Notes: generated by a model not told the origin, from the sequence alone. A DNA stretch of 64,000 nucleotides from Phycicoccus sonneratiae (GCF_016887965.1 NZ_JAFDVD010000020.1:1-64000); one strand, 5' to 3'. Counted from the first letter of the stretch, positions 41,797-51,164 are shown. Translations and numbers: made by a program.

Positions 41797-43380
41797 ATGC
41801 CCGACGTCATCGCCGACCCGGAGACCGACCCCCGCGCCACGTACGCGGTCGACCCCGCGAGGGTGCGCGCCCTGACGGCGGGGGTGGTGGCCTCGGGCGA
41901 ACCGATGACGACGCATACCCCGATGACCGGGGCGCCCCTGGCGGTCCTGCCGACCTCCACCGCCACCGACGTCGGCGTCGCGGTCGACCGGGCCCGGGCC
42001 GCGCAGCGCCGCTGGGCGCCGGTGCCCCTCGAGCGCCGGGCCCGCCTCCTCCTCGACGTCCACGACCTCGTCCTCGAGCGCCAGGGCGAGCTGCTCGACC
42101 TCGTGCAGCTCGAGTCCGGCAAGGCCCGCAGCCACGCCTTCGAGGAGGTCGCCGACGTCGCCATCGTCTGCCGGTACTACGCGCGACGCGGCCCGGCGCA
42201 CCTCGCCCCGCAGCGCCACCTCGGCGTCTTCCCGGTGCTCACCCGCAGCACCGAGCACCACCGGCCCAAGGGCGTCGTCGGCATCGTCTCGCCGTGGAAC
42301 TACCCCCTGAGCCTGGCCGTCACCGACGCCCTGCCGGCGCTGCTCGCGGGCAACGCCGTCGTCCTGCGCCCCGACCCCCAGGGCACGCTCACCGCGCTCG
42401 CCGCCGTCCGGCTGCTCGTCGAGGCGGGGTTCCCCGACGACCTCGTCCAGGTCGCCCTCGGCCCGGGCGACCCCACGGGAGCGGCCGTCGTCGACCGCGC
42501 CGACTACGTCTGCTTCACCGGCTCGACGGCCACCGGACGCACGGTCGCCGCGGCGGCCGGGAAGCGGCTCGTCGGCGCCAGCCTCGAGCTCGGTGGCAAG
42601 AACACCGTCTACGTCGCCGACGACGCGGACCTGCGCCGGGCCGTGCCGGGCGTCCTGCGCGCCTGCTTCGCCTCGGCCGGCCAGCTGTGCGTCAGCGCCG
42701 AGCGGCTCGTCGTCCACGAGGCGGTGGCCGACGAGTTCCTCGGCCGCTTCCTCGACGCCGTCTCCGGCATCCGCCTCTCCACGGGCCTGCACTGGGACGC
42801 CGACATGGGCAGCCTCGTCGGGCCGGCCCAGCTCGAGCGGGTCCTCGGGCACGTCGACGACGCCGTCGCCAAGGGCGCCACCGTGCTCACCGGAGGACGC
42901 GCGCGACCCGACGTCGGGCCGTACGTCGTCGAGCCGACCGTCCTCGACGGCGTCACCTCGGCGATGGCCTGCCGCGACGAGGAGACCTTCGGCCCGGTCG
43001 TCGCCGTCTACCGGGTCCCGGACGACGACGCCGCCGTCGCGCTCGCCAACGACACCGAGTACGGCCTCAACGCCTCGGTGTGGACCCGCGACGTCGCCCG
43101 CGGCCGGGCGCTCGCCGCACGCATCGAGGCCGGCACGGTCAACGTCAACGAGGGCTACGCCGCGGCCTGGGGGAGCATCGGGTCGCCGATGGGCGGGATG
43201 AAGGCCTCCGGGGTCGGCCGGCGGCACGGGCGCGAAGGCATCCTCAAGTACACGGAGGCGCAGAACGTGTCGGTCCAGGGGCTCGTGAACATCGCCGACG
43301 TGCCGGGGCTCGCGGGGGAGGCGTACGCGCGCACCCTCACCGGCGCGCTGCGGGCGATGCGGGCGGCGAGGCTCCCGTGA
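41797..43380 (+). CDS. Succinate-semialdehyde dehydrogenase (NADP-type)
   Basis: A 527-residue aldehyde dehydrogenase oxidising succinate semialdehyde to succinate. Catalytic Cys298 lies in GQLCVSAE and the general base Glu264 in LELGGKN. The cofactor region VSPWNYPLS and the FTGSTATGR turn are intact. An N-terminal ~30-residue extension resembles the GabD2 type of actinobacteria. The ATG at 41797 is chosen from the -10 position; the frame runs upstream without support. Its stop overlaps the flavoprotein start (GTGA), so the two are coupled. Confidence 0.9.
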   Translation: MPDVIADPETDPRATYAVDPARVRALTAGVVASGEPMTTHTPMTGAPLAVLPTSTATDVGVAVDRARAAQRRWAPVPLERRARLLLDVHDLVLERQGELLDLVQLESGKARSHAFEEVADVAIVCRYYARRGPAHLAPQRHLGVFPVLTRSTEHHRPKGVVGIVSPWNYPLSLAVTDALPALLAGNAVVLRPDPQGTLTALAAVRLLVEAGFPDDLVQVALGPGDPTGAAVVDRADYVCFTGSTATGRTVAAAAGKRLVGASLELGGKNTVYVADDADLRRAVPGVLRACFASAGQLCVSAERLVVHEAVADEFLGRFLDAVSGIRLSTGLHWDADMGSLVGPAQLERVLGHVDDAVAKGATVLTGGRARPDVGPYVVEPTVLDGVTSAMACRDEETFGPVVAVYRVPDDDAAVALANDTEYGLNASVWTRDVARGRALAARIEAGTVNVNEGYAAAWGSIGSPMGGMKASGVGRRHGREGILKYTEAQNVSVQGLVNIADVPGLAGEAYARTLTGALRAMRAARLP

Positions 43381-45077
43381 CGGCGGTGGACGCCCCCGAC
43401 GTCGACCTCGTCGTCATCGGGTCGGGCTTCGGCGGGTCGGTCGCGGCGCTGCGGGCGGCCGAGAAGGGGTACCGCGTCCTCGTGCTCGAGGCCGGACGCC
43501 GGTTCGAGGACGAGGACTTCGCCGAGACCTCGTGGGACCTGCGCCGCTTCCTCTGGGCCCCCCGGTTCGGTTGCTACGGCGTACAGCGCATCCACCGGCT
43601 CCCCGACGTCGTCGTCCTCGCCGGCGCCGGGGTCGGCGGCGGCAGCCTCAACTACGCGAACACCCTCTACCGTCCGCCGCGCGCCTTCTACGACGACCCG
43701 CAGTGGCGCGACCTCGCCGACTGGGAGGCCGAGCTCGCGCCGCACTACGACACCGCGAGCCGGATGCTCGGTGTCGTCACGAACGCCTGCGACGGCCCGG
43801 TCGAGCGGGCGATGGAGGCCACGGCCGGTGACCTCGGCGTGCGGGAGTCGTTCCGCCGCACCCCGGTCGGCGTGTTCTTCGGCAAGCCCGGCGAGACCGT
43901 CGACGACCCGTACTTCGGCGGGGCCGGGCCGCGACGCACCGGCTGCACCGAGTGCGGCAACTGCATGGTCGGCTGCCGGGTCGGGGCGAAGAACACGCTG
44001 ATGAAGAACTACCTCGCGCTGGCCGAGAACCTCGGGGTCGAGATCCGGCCGATGCGCACCGTCACCCGCCTCGGCGCCGTGCCGGGGTCGGACGCCGGTG
44101 ACGGCGAGCCGCTCCTCCGGGTGCTCCACGAGCGCACCGGGCCCCGCGGCGGCCGCGACCGGCAGGTCGTGACCGCCCGCCGGGTCGTCGTGGCGGCCGG
44201 GGCGTGGGGCACCCAGACGCTGTTGCACGCCATGCGCGACGAGGGCGAGCTGCCGTCCCTCTCACCGCGACTCGGCCACCTGACGCGCACCAACTCGGAG
44301 GCGCTCGTCGGCGCGATGACCGAGCACGCCCCGCGCGACGTCGACCTGACCCGCGGCGTCGCCATCACCACCTCGTTCCACGTCGACGACGACACCCACG
44401 TCGAGAACTGCCGCTACGGCAAGGGCTCGAACGCGATGGGCCTGCTCGCCACCCTCGCGGTCCCCGGGGGCACGGGGCGGCCGCGCTGGCGCGAGTTCGT
44501 CCGGATGGTCGTCCGCGACCCCGAGCCGCTGCGCCGGATGCTCCCGACGACCCGCGACTGGAGCGAGCGCATCGTCGTCGGCCTCGTGATGCAGAGCCGC
44601 GACAACTCGCTGCGCGTCTCGCTGCGCCGCCGGTTCGGCCGCCGGACGCTCACCTCGACGCAGGGCCACGGCGAGCCGAACCCGTCGTACATCCCCCAGG
44701 GCCAGGTGGCGATGCAGGCCCTCGCCGCCCGGCTCGCCGAGGCCACCGGCGAGTACACGGTCGCCGGCGGATCGTGGCCCGAGGTCCTCGACGTGCCGAT
44801 GACGGCGCACTTCCTCGGGGGCGTGGCGATCGGCGGCTCGCCCGAGCAGGGCGTCCTCGACCCCTACCAGCGGGTCTGGGGTCACCCCGGCATCTCGGTG
44901 CTCGACGGCTCGGCGATCTCGGCGAACCTCGGGGTCAACCCGTCGCTGACCATCACGGCGCAGGCCGAGCGGGCGATGGCCCACTGGCCGCGGGCCGGCG
45001 AGCCCGACGAGCGCCCCCGCCAGGAGGCGCTGCTCGCGGACCGGGTGTCGGTGGGCCCTGCCACCGTGGGGGCGTGA
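43377..45077 (+). CDS. choD: ChoD-like GMC-family flavoprotein
   Basis: A 566-residue FAD oxidoreductase with the N-terminal dinucleotide fold (VVIGSGFGGSVAAL near 11-24; LVLEAGRRFEDE). Its segments match the M. tuberculosis ChoD protein closely: FLWAPRFGCYGVQRIH, GGGSLNYANTLY, SAISANLGVNPSLT. Four clustered cysteines (GCTECGNCMVGC near 185-196) could bind a metal or Fe-S centre. ChoD is annotated as a cholesterol oxidase but proof is weak, so the substrate is open. The gene overlaps SSADH and DUF1905 by 4 bases each. Confidence 0.85.
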   Translation: MTAVDAPDVDLVVIGSGFGGSVAALRAAEKGYRVLVLEAGRRFEDEDFAETSWDLRRFLWAPRFGCYGVQRIHRLPDVVVLAGAGVGGGSLNYANTLYRPPRAFYDDPQWRDLADWEAELAPHYDTASRMLGVVTNACDGPVERAMEATAGDLGVRESFRRTPVGVFFGKPGETVDDPYFGGAGPRRTGCTECGNCMVGCRVGAKNTLMKNYLALAENLGVEIRPMRTVTRLGAVPGSDAGDGEPLLRVLHERTGPRGGRDRQVVTARRVVVAAGAWGTQTLLHAMRDEGELPSLSPRLGHLTRTNSEALVGAMTEHAPRDVDLTRGVAITTSFHVDDDTHVENCRYGKGSNAMGLLATLAVPGGTGRPRWREFVRMVVRDPEPLRRMLPTTRDWSERIVVGLVMQSRDNSLRVSLRRRFGRRTLTSTQGHGEPNPSYIPQGQVAMQALAARLAEATGEYTVAGGSWPEVLDVPMTAHFLGGVAIGGSPEQGVLDPYQRVWGHPGISVLDGSAISANLGVNPSLTITAQAERAMAHWPRAGEPDERPRQEALLADRVSVGPATVGA

Positions 45078-45385
45078 GCACGGGCCGCGCCCAGGGGTGG
45101 AGCTTCAGCGCGCCGCTGTGGCGGTGGCGCGAGGGGTCGTGGCACTTCGTCACCGTCCCCCAGGCGGTCAGCGACGAGGTCGACGAGGCGGTCGGCGACG
45201 CCACCGGCGGCTTCGGGTCCGTGCGGGTCGAGGTCACGGTCGGCGCGACGGTCTGGCGCACCAGCCTCTTCCCGTCCACCGAGGAGGCGGCCTACGTCCT
45301 CCCGGTGAAGAAGGCGGTCCGCACCGCCGAGGGCCTGCTCGAGGGCGAGCCCGCGCAGGTCACCGTCCGCCTCGTCACCGGGTGA
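45074..45385 (+). CDS. DUF1905 domain protein
   Basis: A 103-residue protein that is a single DUF1905 beta-barrel domain: FSAPLWRWREGSWHFVTVP, then FGSVRVEVTVGATVWRTSLFP, and the ending VLPVKKAVRTAEGL. Function is unknown in the family, which is often fused to YdeI-type proteins. The GTG overlaps the choD-like stop (GTGA), so it is the last gene of the SSADH operon. Confidence 0.85.
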   Translation: MSTGRAQGWSFSAPLWRWREGSWHFVTVPQAVSDEVDEAVGDATGGFGSVRVEVTVGATVWRTSLFPSTEEAAYVLPVKKAVRTAEGLLEGEPAQVTVRLVTG

Positions 45386-45411
45386 CGCGCGGGGCGCTCG
45401 GCCGGGTCCCG

Positions 45412-45417
45412 TAGCGT
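45412..45417 (+). promoter_or_regulatory. -10 element of the DedA gene (leaderless)
   Basis: TAGCGT ends 6 bases before the ATG at 45424. Confidence 0.5.
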
Positions 45418-45423
45418 TCGGTC

Positions 45424-46137
45424 ATGCAGAGCATCACCGGGCCGGTCGTCGACGTCATCGAGTCCGTCGGCGAGGTCGGGGTCGGGGGCCTCATCGCCCT
45501 CGAGACGGTGCTGCCGCCCATCCCGTCCGAGGTGATCCTCCCGTTCGCCGGGTTCGCCGCCGCCGACGGACGGCTCAACGCGCCGCTCGCCTGGGCCTGC
45601 GCGACGGTGGGGTCGCTGCTCGGCGCCGGCATCCTCTACTGGTTCGGCCACGCGCTGAGCTACGAGCGCCTCTACCACCTGGCCGGCAAGCCGTGGTTCT
45701 TCCTCTTCGGCCAGAAGGACCTCGACCGCGGCTTCCGGTTCTTCGACCGGCACGGCTCGGTCGTCGTCCTCGTCGGCCGGTTCGTCCCGCTCATCCGCTC
45801 CATCGTCTCGGTCCCGGCGGGGATGGACCGGATGCCGCTGCCGCGCTTCCTCGCCCTCACCGCGCTCGGCAGCGGGGTGTGGAACGCGGCGTTCATCGCG
45901 CTCGGCTACCGGCTGCGCGAGGACTACGAGGTCGTCGAGCAGTACATGGGGCCGGTGAGCCGGGGCGTGCTCGTCGTCTGCGCGATCGTCCTCGTGTGGC
46001 TCGTCGTCCGGCGGGTGCGCGACCGGCGGGCTGGCGGTGCGGAGGCCGAGGAGGCCGAGCCGTTCCACCCCGGCGCCGACCGCGCCCGCGGCGCCGACCA
46101 CGGCTCCGACCGCGCCCGGGTGCGCGCCGAGGACTGA
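45424..46137 (+). CDS. DedA-family membrane protein
   Basis: A 237-residue DedA/SNARE-associated protein with about five membrane segments. Conserved motifs are LETVLPPIPSEVILPFAGF near 25-43 and GRFVPLIRSIVSVPAGMDRM near 119-138, the Arg-containing re-entrant loops of the family. DedA proteins are thought to flip phospholipids or undecaprenyl phosphate. The cytoplasmic tail is rich in Arg/Asp/Ala. It converges with the ABC exporter gene with 9 bases between. Confidence 0.9.
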   Translation: MQSITGPVVDVIESVGEVGVGGLIALETVLPPIPSEVILPFAGFAAADGRLNAPLAWACATVGSLLGAGILYWFGHALSYERLYHLAGKPWFFLFGQKDLDRGFRFFDRHGSVVVLVGRFVPLIRSIVSVPAGMDRMPLPRFLALTALGSGVWNAAFIALGYRLREDYEVVEQYMGPVSRGVLVVCAIVLVWLVVRRVRDRRAGGAEAEEAEPFHPGADRARGADHGSDRARVRAED

Positions 46138-46146
46138 CGGGCCGGC

Positions 46147-47922
46147 TCAGCCCTCGTCGCGCCAGGACCGCCAGAGCGCGGCGTACGAGCCGTCGGCGGC
46201 GAGCAGCTCGTCGTGCGAGCCCAGCTCGGCGACCCGGCCGCCGTCCACCACGGCCACCCGGTCGGCGTCGTGGGCCGTGTGCAGGCGGTGGGCGATGGCC
46301 ACGACCGTGCGCCCGGTGAGCACCGCCCCGAGCGAGCGCTCGAGGTGACGGGCGGCCCGCGGGTCGAGCAGCGAGGTGGCCTCGTCGAGGACGAGGGTGT
46401 GCGGGTCGGCGAGGACGAGCCGGGCCAGCGCCAGCTGCTGCGCCTGGGCCTCGGTGAGCGGGTGCCCGCCCGAGCCGACCGTCGTCGCGAGCCCCTCGGG
46501 CAGGGCCCGGGCCCAGTCGAGGGCGTCGACGGCGTCGAGCGCGGCGAGCAGCTCGTCGTCGGTGGCCGCCGGGCGGGGCAGGCGCAGGTTGTCGGCGAGG
46601 GTGCCGACGAAGACGTGGTGCTCCTGGGTGACGAGCGCGACCTGCCCGCGGAGCTCGTCGAGCTCGAGGTCGACGAGCGGGACGCCGCCGACGGTGATCC
46701 GCCCGGTGCGCGGGCCGTCGACCCCGGCCATCAGCCGGCCGAGCGTCGACTTGCCGGCGCCCGACGGACCGACGACGGCGAGCCGCTCGCCGGGCCGCAG
46801 GTCGAGCGAGACGCCGTGGAGGACGTCGCGGCCCTCGCGGTAGGCGTAGCGGACGTGGTCGACCGCCAGCCGGTCGTCGGAGGGCGCGGCCCCGGTGGCG
46901 ACCCGGTCCGGGGGCACCTCGGCGACCCCGAGGATGCGCGACATCGAGGTCGCGGCGAACTGGATCTCGTCGAGCATGCTCATCAGCTCGCCGAGCGGGT
47001 CGAGGAGGCGCTGGACGTAGAGGACGACGGCGGTGGCCGTGGCGACCCCGATCGTGCCCTCCCACGCGAGCCAGCCACCCCAGAGCAGCGTGCCCGCGAC
47101 CGGCGCGAAGAACCCGACCTCGAGCCACGGGAACCAGCGCAGCCGCAGCCCGACGGTGTAGCGCTCGGCGTCGTGGCTCTCGCGGATCGCCTCGGCGAAG
47201 CGGGCCTCGCGCTCGGCGGACAGGCCGAGGGCGTCGACGGTGGCCGCGCCCTCGACGGTCTCGGCGGCGACCCCGTTGAGCCGGGCGTACGTGGCGTGCT
47301 CCCAGAGGTACCCCGGGCCGGCGAGGCGCAGGTAGCGGCGGGTCGGGAGGAACCAGACGAGCGGCGTGAGCAGAAGCGGCAGGGCCGCGAGCGGGGAGGC
47401 GAGGACGGTGGCGACCCCGGTGACGAGCACGGTCGTGCACGACACGACGACCGTCGGGATGCCGAAACGGATGACGTAGCTGATGGCGTCGATGTCGTTG
47501 GTCGTCCGGGCCAGCAGGTCGCCGGTGCCGGCGCGCTCGACGGTCGAGAGCGGCAGGCGGACCGCAGAGGCGACGAAGCCCTCGCGCAGCTGGGCGAAGA
47601 CCTGCTCGGAGAGGACGAAGGAGCTGCGCCGGGCGACCCACGTGACGGCCGTCTCGGCGAGCACCGCCGCGGCGAGCAGCCCGACGAGCACGCGGACGTC
47701 GGTGATCGCCGCGCGGCCGGTGGTCACCGTGCCGACGACCTGCCCGATGACCCACGGCCCGGCGAGGCCGACGACGGCCGCGAGCAGGTGCCACAGCAGC
47801 ACCGCGAGCAGCGGCCGCCGGTGCTCGCGCAGGAGGACCCCGACGTGCTCGCGCACCACCCGGCCGGACGCGATCGGGAGGGTCCGGCGGGCGTGGTCGG
47901 TCCGCAGCGAGAGCGGGCTCAT
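46147..47922 (-). CDS. Heterodimeric ABC exporter half, intact Walker sites and degenerate signature
   Basis: A 591-residue half-transporter: six membrane helices (about 40-330) then an ATPase domain. Walker A GPSGAGKST near 384-392 and Walker B TLVLDEATSLLD near 507-518 are intact, but the ABC signature is LTEAQ near 488 where LSGGQ is expected. In a heterodimer with the 47919-49640 protein, its Walker site would pair with the partner's good signature to make the only functional ATP site. It overlaps the partner gene by ATGA. Cargo could be drugs, lipids or a siderophore. Confidence 0.92.
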   Translation of the reverse strand: MSPLSLRTDHARRTLPIASGRVVREHVGVLLREHRRPLLAVLLWHLLAAVVGLAGPWVIGQVVGTVTTGRAAITDVRVLVGLLAAAVLAETAVTWVARRSSFVLSEQVFAQLREGFVASAVRLPLSTVERAGTGDLLARTTNDIDAISYVIRFGIPTVVVSCTTVLVTGVATVLASPLAALPLLLTPLVWFLPTRRYLRLAGPGYLWEHATYARLNGVAAETVEGAATVDALGLSAEREARFAEAIRESHDAERYTVGLRLRWFPWLEVGFFAPVAGTLLWGGWLAWEGTIGVATATAVVLYVQRLLDPLGELMSMLDEIQFAATSMSRILGVAEVPPDRVATGAAPSDDRLAVDHVRYAYREGRDVLHGVSLDLRPGERLAVVGPSGAGKSTLGRLMAGVDGPRTGRITVGGVPLVDLELDELRGQVALVTQEHHVFVGTLADNLRLPRPAATDDELLAALDAVDALDWARALPEGLATTVGSGGHPLTEAQAQQLALARLVLADPHTLVLDEATSLLDPRAARHLERSLGAVLTGRTVVAIAHRLHTAHDADRVAVVDGGRVAELGSHDELLAADGSYAALWRSWRDEG

Positions 47923-49640
47923 CGGTCCTCCTCCTCCCCGCGGACGACGACCGCCCAGTAGCGCGGGTCGGTGCGCGACAGCTCGCGGTGCGTGCCGGTG
48001 GCGGCGACCCGTCCGTCCTCGACGAGGTGGACGACGTCGGCGTGGTCGAGCAGCAGCGGGCTGGCGGTGACGACCACGGTCGTCCGGCCCTTCCGGTGCT
48101 CGGCGAGCCGGACGGCGATGCGGGCCTCGGTGTGGGCGTCGACGGCGCTCGTCGGCTCGACGAGGACGAGGACGTCGGGGTCTCGCAGGAGGGCCCGGGC
48201 CAGGGCGAGGCGCTGGCGCTGGCCGCCGGAGAGCGAGCGGCCGCGCTCCTCGAGCTCGCCGTCGAGCCCCTCGTCGACCGCCGCGAGGGCGTCGTCGGCG
48301 TCGGCCACGGTGAGCGCGGCCAGGCGCGCGTCGTCGTCCGGGCCGCCGAGCTCGTCGCGCACGGCTCCGCTGAACAGCCGGGGGTCGGCCTGGGAGACGA
48401 GGATCCGGGCGCGGACGTCAGCCACCGGGAGGTCGTCGAGGGCGGTACCGCCCCACGTGACACCGTGCCGGCCGCGGGCGGTGCGCCCGAGCCGGCCGGC
48501 GACGGCGGCGGTCTCCTCGGGCCGGGCGCCGACGAGCGCGGTGAGGACGCCGGGCTCGACGGTGACGCCGGACTCGGGGTCGGCGAGCACGGCGTCCGGC
48601 GGCGTCCATCCGCGGGCCGCCTCGGCCGGATGGTCGGGGTCGGTGCCGACGATGCGGGCGACGCGGCGCGCGGCGACGCGCGTGGTGATGAGCTTGTCGG
48701 CCATCTCGACGGCGGTCTGGAGGGGGATGGTGAGGAAGGCCGTGTACCCGTAGAAGGCGACGAGCTGGCCCGGCGTGATCTCGCCGGCCACCGCGAGGTT
48801 CGCCCCGACCGCCGTGACGACGAGGACGAAGAGGCCGGGCAGGAGCACCTGGGCGGCGTCGAGGGTGGCCTGGGTGCCGGCGACCCGGACCCCGGCGCGA
48901 CGCACGGTCTGGCTCTGGGCGCGGTAGCGGTCGAGGAAGGACTCCTCGCCGCCGATGCCGCGCAGCACCCGCAGCCCGGAGACCGTGTCGGCACCGAGCG
49001 CGGTGAGCCGGCCGGCCTCCTCGCGCTGGGCGGTCTGGCGGCGCTGCAGCGGCTTCATGACGAAGGCGAGCGACGCCACGAGCAGCGGGCCGCCGAGGAG
49101 CATGACCATCCCGAGCAGGAGCGAGCCGCGCAGGAGGATGACCGCCACGACGACGAACGACACGACCGCGCCCATGAACCGGGCGAGGACGTCGAAGGAG
49201 TGGCCCATCCGCCCGAAGTCGCTCGTGAAGCTCGCGAGCACCTCCCCGGCGGGCATGGTGCGGGTCAGCGCGGGGCCGGTGCGCCGGACGGCCCGGTCGG
49301 CGACGACCCCGGCGCGGAAGGCGGCGGTGAGCCAGTTCTTCACGGCGAACCAGTGCCGCCCGTTGCCCGCGGCCGCCGACAGCAGCCCGAGCCCGACGAC
49401 CGAGAGCGACCAGAGGACGAGGGCGCGTCCGTCGCGGGCGACGATCCCGTCGTCGACGGCCCGGCCGATCGCCGCCGGCACGAGGGCGATCGAGAGCATC
49501 CAGGGGATGCCGAAGCAGGCCCCGGCCGCGAGCGAGCGCCACTGCCGGCGCGCGAGCCACACGAGCAGGCGGTCGGCGTCGGCCGGCGGCTGGTCGTCGG
49601 GTCGCACGCCGTACGGCCAGGGGGGTCGGCGGCTCGGCAT
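47919..49640 (-). CDS. Heterodimeric ABC exporter half, lost Walker A and intact signature
   Basis: A 573-residue half-transporter: six membrane helices (about 35-320) then a nucleotide-binding domain. The P-loop is replaced by VGARPEET near 368-375, with no GK(S/T). Walker B reads LVLVEPTSAVD near 489-499 with Val for Asp. The signature SLSGGQRQRLALARAL near 467 is perfect. It is the complement of the partner's defects. The ATG at 49640 is chosen over an extension to 49697 that has no ribosome site. Confidence 0.9.
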   Translation of the reverse strand: MPSRRPPWPYGVRPDDQPPADADRLLVWLARRQWRSLAAGACFGIPWMLSIALVPAAIGRAVDDGIVARDGRALVLWSLSVVGLGLLSAAAGNGRHWFAVKNWLTAAFRAGVVADRAVRRTGPALTRTMPAGEVLASFTSDFGRMGHSFDVLARFMGAVVSFVVVAVILLRGSLLLGMVMLLGGPLLVASLAFVMKPLQRRQTAQREEAGRLTALGADTVSGLRVLRGIGGEESFLDRYRAQSQTVRRAGVRVAGTQATLDAAQVLLPGLFVLVVTAVGANLAVAGEITPGQLVAFYGYTAFLTIPLQTAVEMADKLITTRVAARRVARIVGTDPDHPAEAARGWTPPDAVLADPESGVTVEPGVLTALVGARPEETAAVAGRLGRTARGRHGVTWGGTALDDLPVADVRARILVSQADPRLFSGAVRDELGGPDDDARLAALTVADADDALAAVDEGLDGELEERGRSLSGGQRQRLALARALLRDPDVLVLVEPTSAVDAHTEARIAVRLAEHRKGRTTVVVTASPLLLDHADVVHLVEDGRVAATGTHRELSRTDPRYWAVVVRGEEEDR

Positions 49641-49710
49641 GGTGCCGTCCACGCTACGGCGCGGGCCGGGCGCCCGGCGAACCGTTTTCGGGCCCACCCC
49701 TGCGCGCCGG

Positions 49711-49764
49711 CGGGGTTGTCGGCGGCGGACGGGGAGACAACCGCGCCGGCCGCCGACAACCCCG
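49711..49764. terminator. 16-bp inverted repeat between MOSC and ABC genes
   Basis: Arms 49711-49726 and 49749-49764 are perfect complements. The centre holds an additional GACAACC (49736-49742), able to pair with GGTTGTC of the left arm. On the minus strand it follows the MOSC stop (49786) and precedes the ABC operon (start 49640). Confidence 0.6.
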
Positions 49765-49785
49765 TCACCAGCGAGGGGCAGGGGC

Positions 49786-50331
49786 TCAGGGGAGTGGACG
49801 GTGCCCGGAGGCAGCGGAGGCGGCTGACGCGGCGGCCCGGGAGGCGGCGGCGCGCTGGGCGGCCTCGGACGCCTCGAACGGCAGCTCCTCGTAGCGGTCG
49901 CCGACGGCGACGCGCCCGCCCTCGAGGACGCGGAACACCGTCCCGGCCCGGTCGTGGAGCGCGGCCGCGGCCCCGGGACCGATCTCGTCGTCGAGGATGC
50001 GGCACGGCGCCGCCACCCGCACGACCTCGAGGAGCACCTCGCCGACCCGTGCCCGTGCCCCGGGCGTCCGCACGATGCTGTCGCGGGACACCGTGAGGTT
50101 GCGCCGGGTGCCGGACGCGGGGACCTCGGCGCCGAGCCGCTCGGCCGCCTCGGCCAGCTGCTCGGCCGACTGCACGGTCACGTGCCGGTGCCGCGAGCCG
50201 TGGTACCGGTCGCCGACGAGCCCGGCCCCGGCCTCCGCCACGGCGTGCTCGACCGCGCGCACCGGCAGCCGGCGGCCGGGCGCGAGGTGGATGGCGGTGA
50301 CGACCGGGAGATCGTCGGCGGGCTCGGGCAC
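49786..50331 (-). CDS. MOSC-domain protein
   Basis: A 181-residue MOSC (molybdenum cofactor sulfurase C-terminal) domain protein, a beta-barrel fold that carries sulphur on a conserved cysteine: GLVGDRYHG near 40, GTRRNLTVS near 75, PCRILDDE near 107 with the candidate Cys. An Ala/Ser-rich tail follows. It may act in sulphur transfer or Moco-linked reactions; the partner is unknown. The GTG at 50331 is preferred because the longer frame runs into the promoter of the divergent SURF1 gene. Confidence 0.82.
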   Translation of the reverse strand: MPEPADDLPVVTAIHLAPGRRLPVRAVEHAVAEAGAGLVGDRYHGSRHRHVTVQSAEQLAEAAERLGAEVPASGTRRNLTVSRDSIVRTPGARARVGEVLLEVVRVAAPCRILDDEIGPGAAAALHDRAGTVFRVLEGGRVAVGDRYEELPFEASEAAQRAAASRAAASAASAASGHRPLP

Positions 50332-50392
50332 CCGACCATCATCGGGCAGGCGGGCCGCGCGACGGGCCGGCCGGGCGCCCAGCGGGGTCACG

Positions 50393-50398
50393 TACCCT
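50393..50398 (+). promoter_or_regulatory. -10 element of the SURF1 gene (leaderless)
   Basis: TACCCT ends 7 bases before the GTG at 50406. Confidence 0.55.
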
Positions 50399-50405
50399 CG
50401 ACGTC

Positions 50406-51164
50406 GTGCTCCGGACCGCCCTCACCCCGCGGTACCTCGGGCTGCTCGCCCTCGCCCTCGTCGTCGGCGTCGTGTTCGTCCAGCTCGGCCGGTGGCAGCT
50501 CGGGGTCGCGGAGGGCAAGGCCCACCAGGAGGCCGTCGAGGAGGCCCGCGCGGCGGCGCCGCTGGCCCTCACGTCGGCCCTGCGCCCGCACACGTCGTTC
50601 CCCGGCGAGCTCTCGTCCCGGCCGGTCACGGTCACCGGCCGCTACACCGACGGCCAGCTGCTCGTGCCGGACCGCCGGCTCGACGGCCGGGCCGGCTCGT
50701 GGGTCGTCACGCCGTTCGTCGTCGACGGCACGGGCGCGACCCTGCCGGTGCTGCGCGGCTTCGTCACCGACCCCGGGCAGGCCGGCGCGCCACCGACCGG
50801 CACCCTCACCCTGGCCGGCGGCCTCGCGCCCCCGGAGTCGCCGGTGTCGGCGCCGGTCGCATCCGGCGAGATCGGCTCGGTCGACACCTCGGTGCTCGCG
50901 AACACCTGGCCGGGCGACCTCTACAACGCCTTCCTCTTCCTCGAGACCGAGGACCCCGCCGCCGGGCCGCAGCTGACCAAGGTGCCGACCCCGCTCGCTC
51001 CGACCGGGCTCAGCTGGCGCAACGCCGCCTACGCCGTGCAGTGGTGGGTCTTCGCCGCGTTCGGGCTCTGGCTCTGGTGGCGGATGGTCCGCGAGGAGGA
51101 GCGCCGGGCCGGTGCCCCGGCGCTCGCGGGCGCGGGCGACAATGGTGCGCGTGAGCACCCCTGA
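50406..51164 (+). CDS. SURF1-family cytochrome oxidase assembly protein
   Basis: A 252-residue protein with membrane helices at about 10-30 and 208-228 flanking a periplasmic beta domain, the SURF1/SHY1 layout. Family motifs are LGRWQLGVAEGKAHQ near 27-41, RPVTVTGRYTDGQ near 72-84 and SWRNAAYAVQWWVFAAFGL near 199-217. SURF1 aids haem a insertion into aa3-type oxidase, indicating aerobic respiration. The DUF3817 gene starts inside its 3' end. Confidence 0.9.
   Translation: MLRTALTPRYLGLLALALVVGVVFVQLGRWQLGVAEGKAHQEAVEEARAAAPLALTSALRPHTSFPGELSSRPVTVTGRYTDGQLLVPDRRLDGRAGSWVVTPFVVDGTGATLPVLRGFVTDPGQAGAPPTGTLTLAGGLAPPESPVSAPVASGEIGSVDTSVLANTWPGDLYNAFLFLETEDPAAGPQLTKVPTPLAPTGLSWRNAAYAVQWWVFAAFGLWLWWRMVREEERRAGAPALAGAGDNGAREHP

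Noticed and set aside
43377-45077. Calling the flavoprotein a proven cholesterol oxidase
   Set aside because: Similarity to ChoD is strong, but sterol oxidation by ChoD itself is poorly supported, so only the family was assigned.
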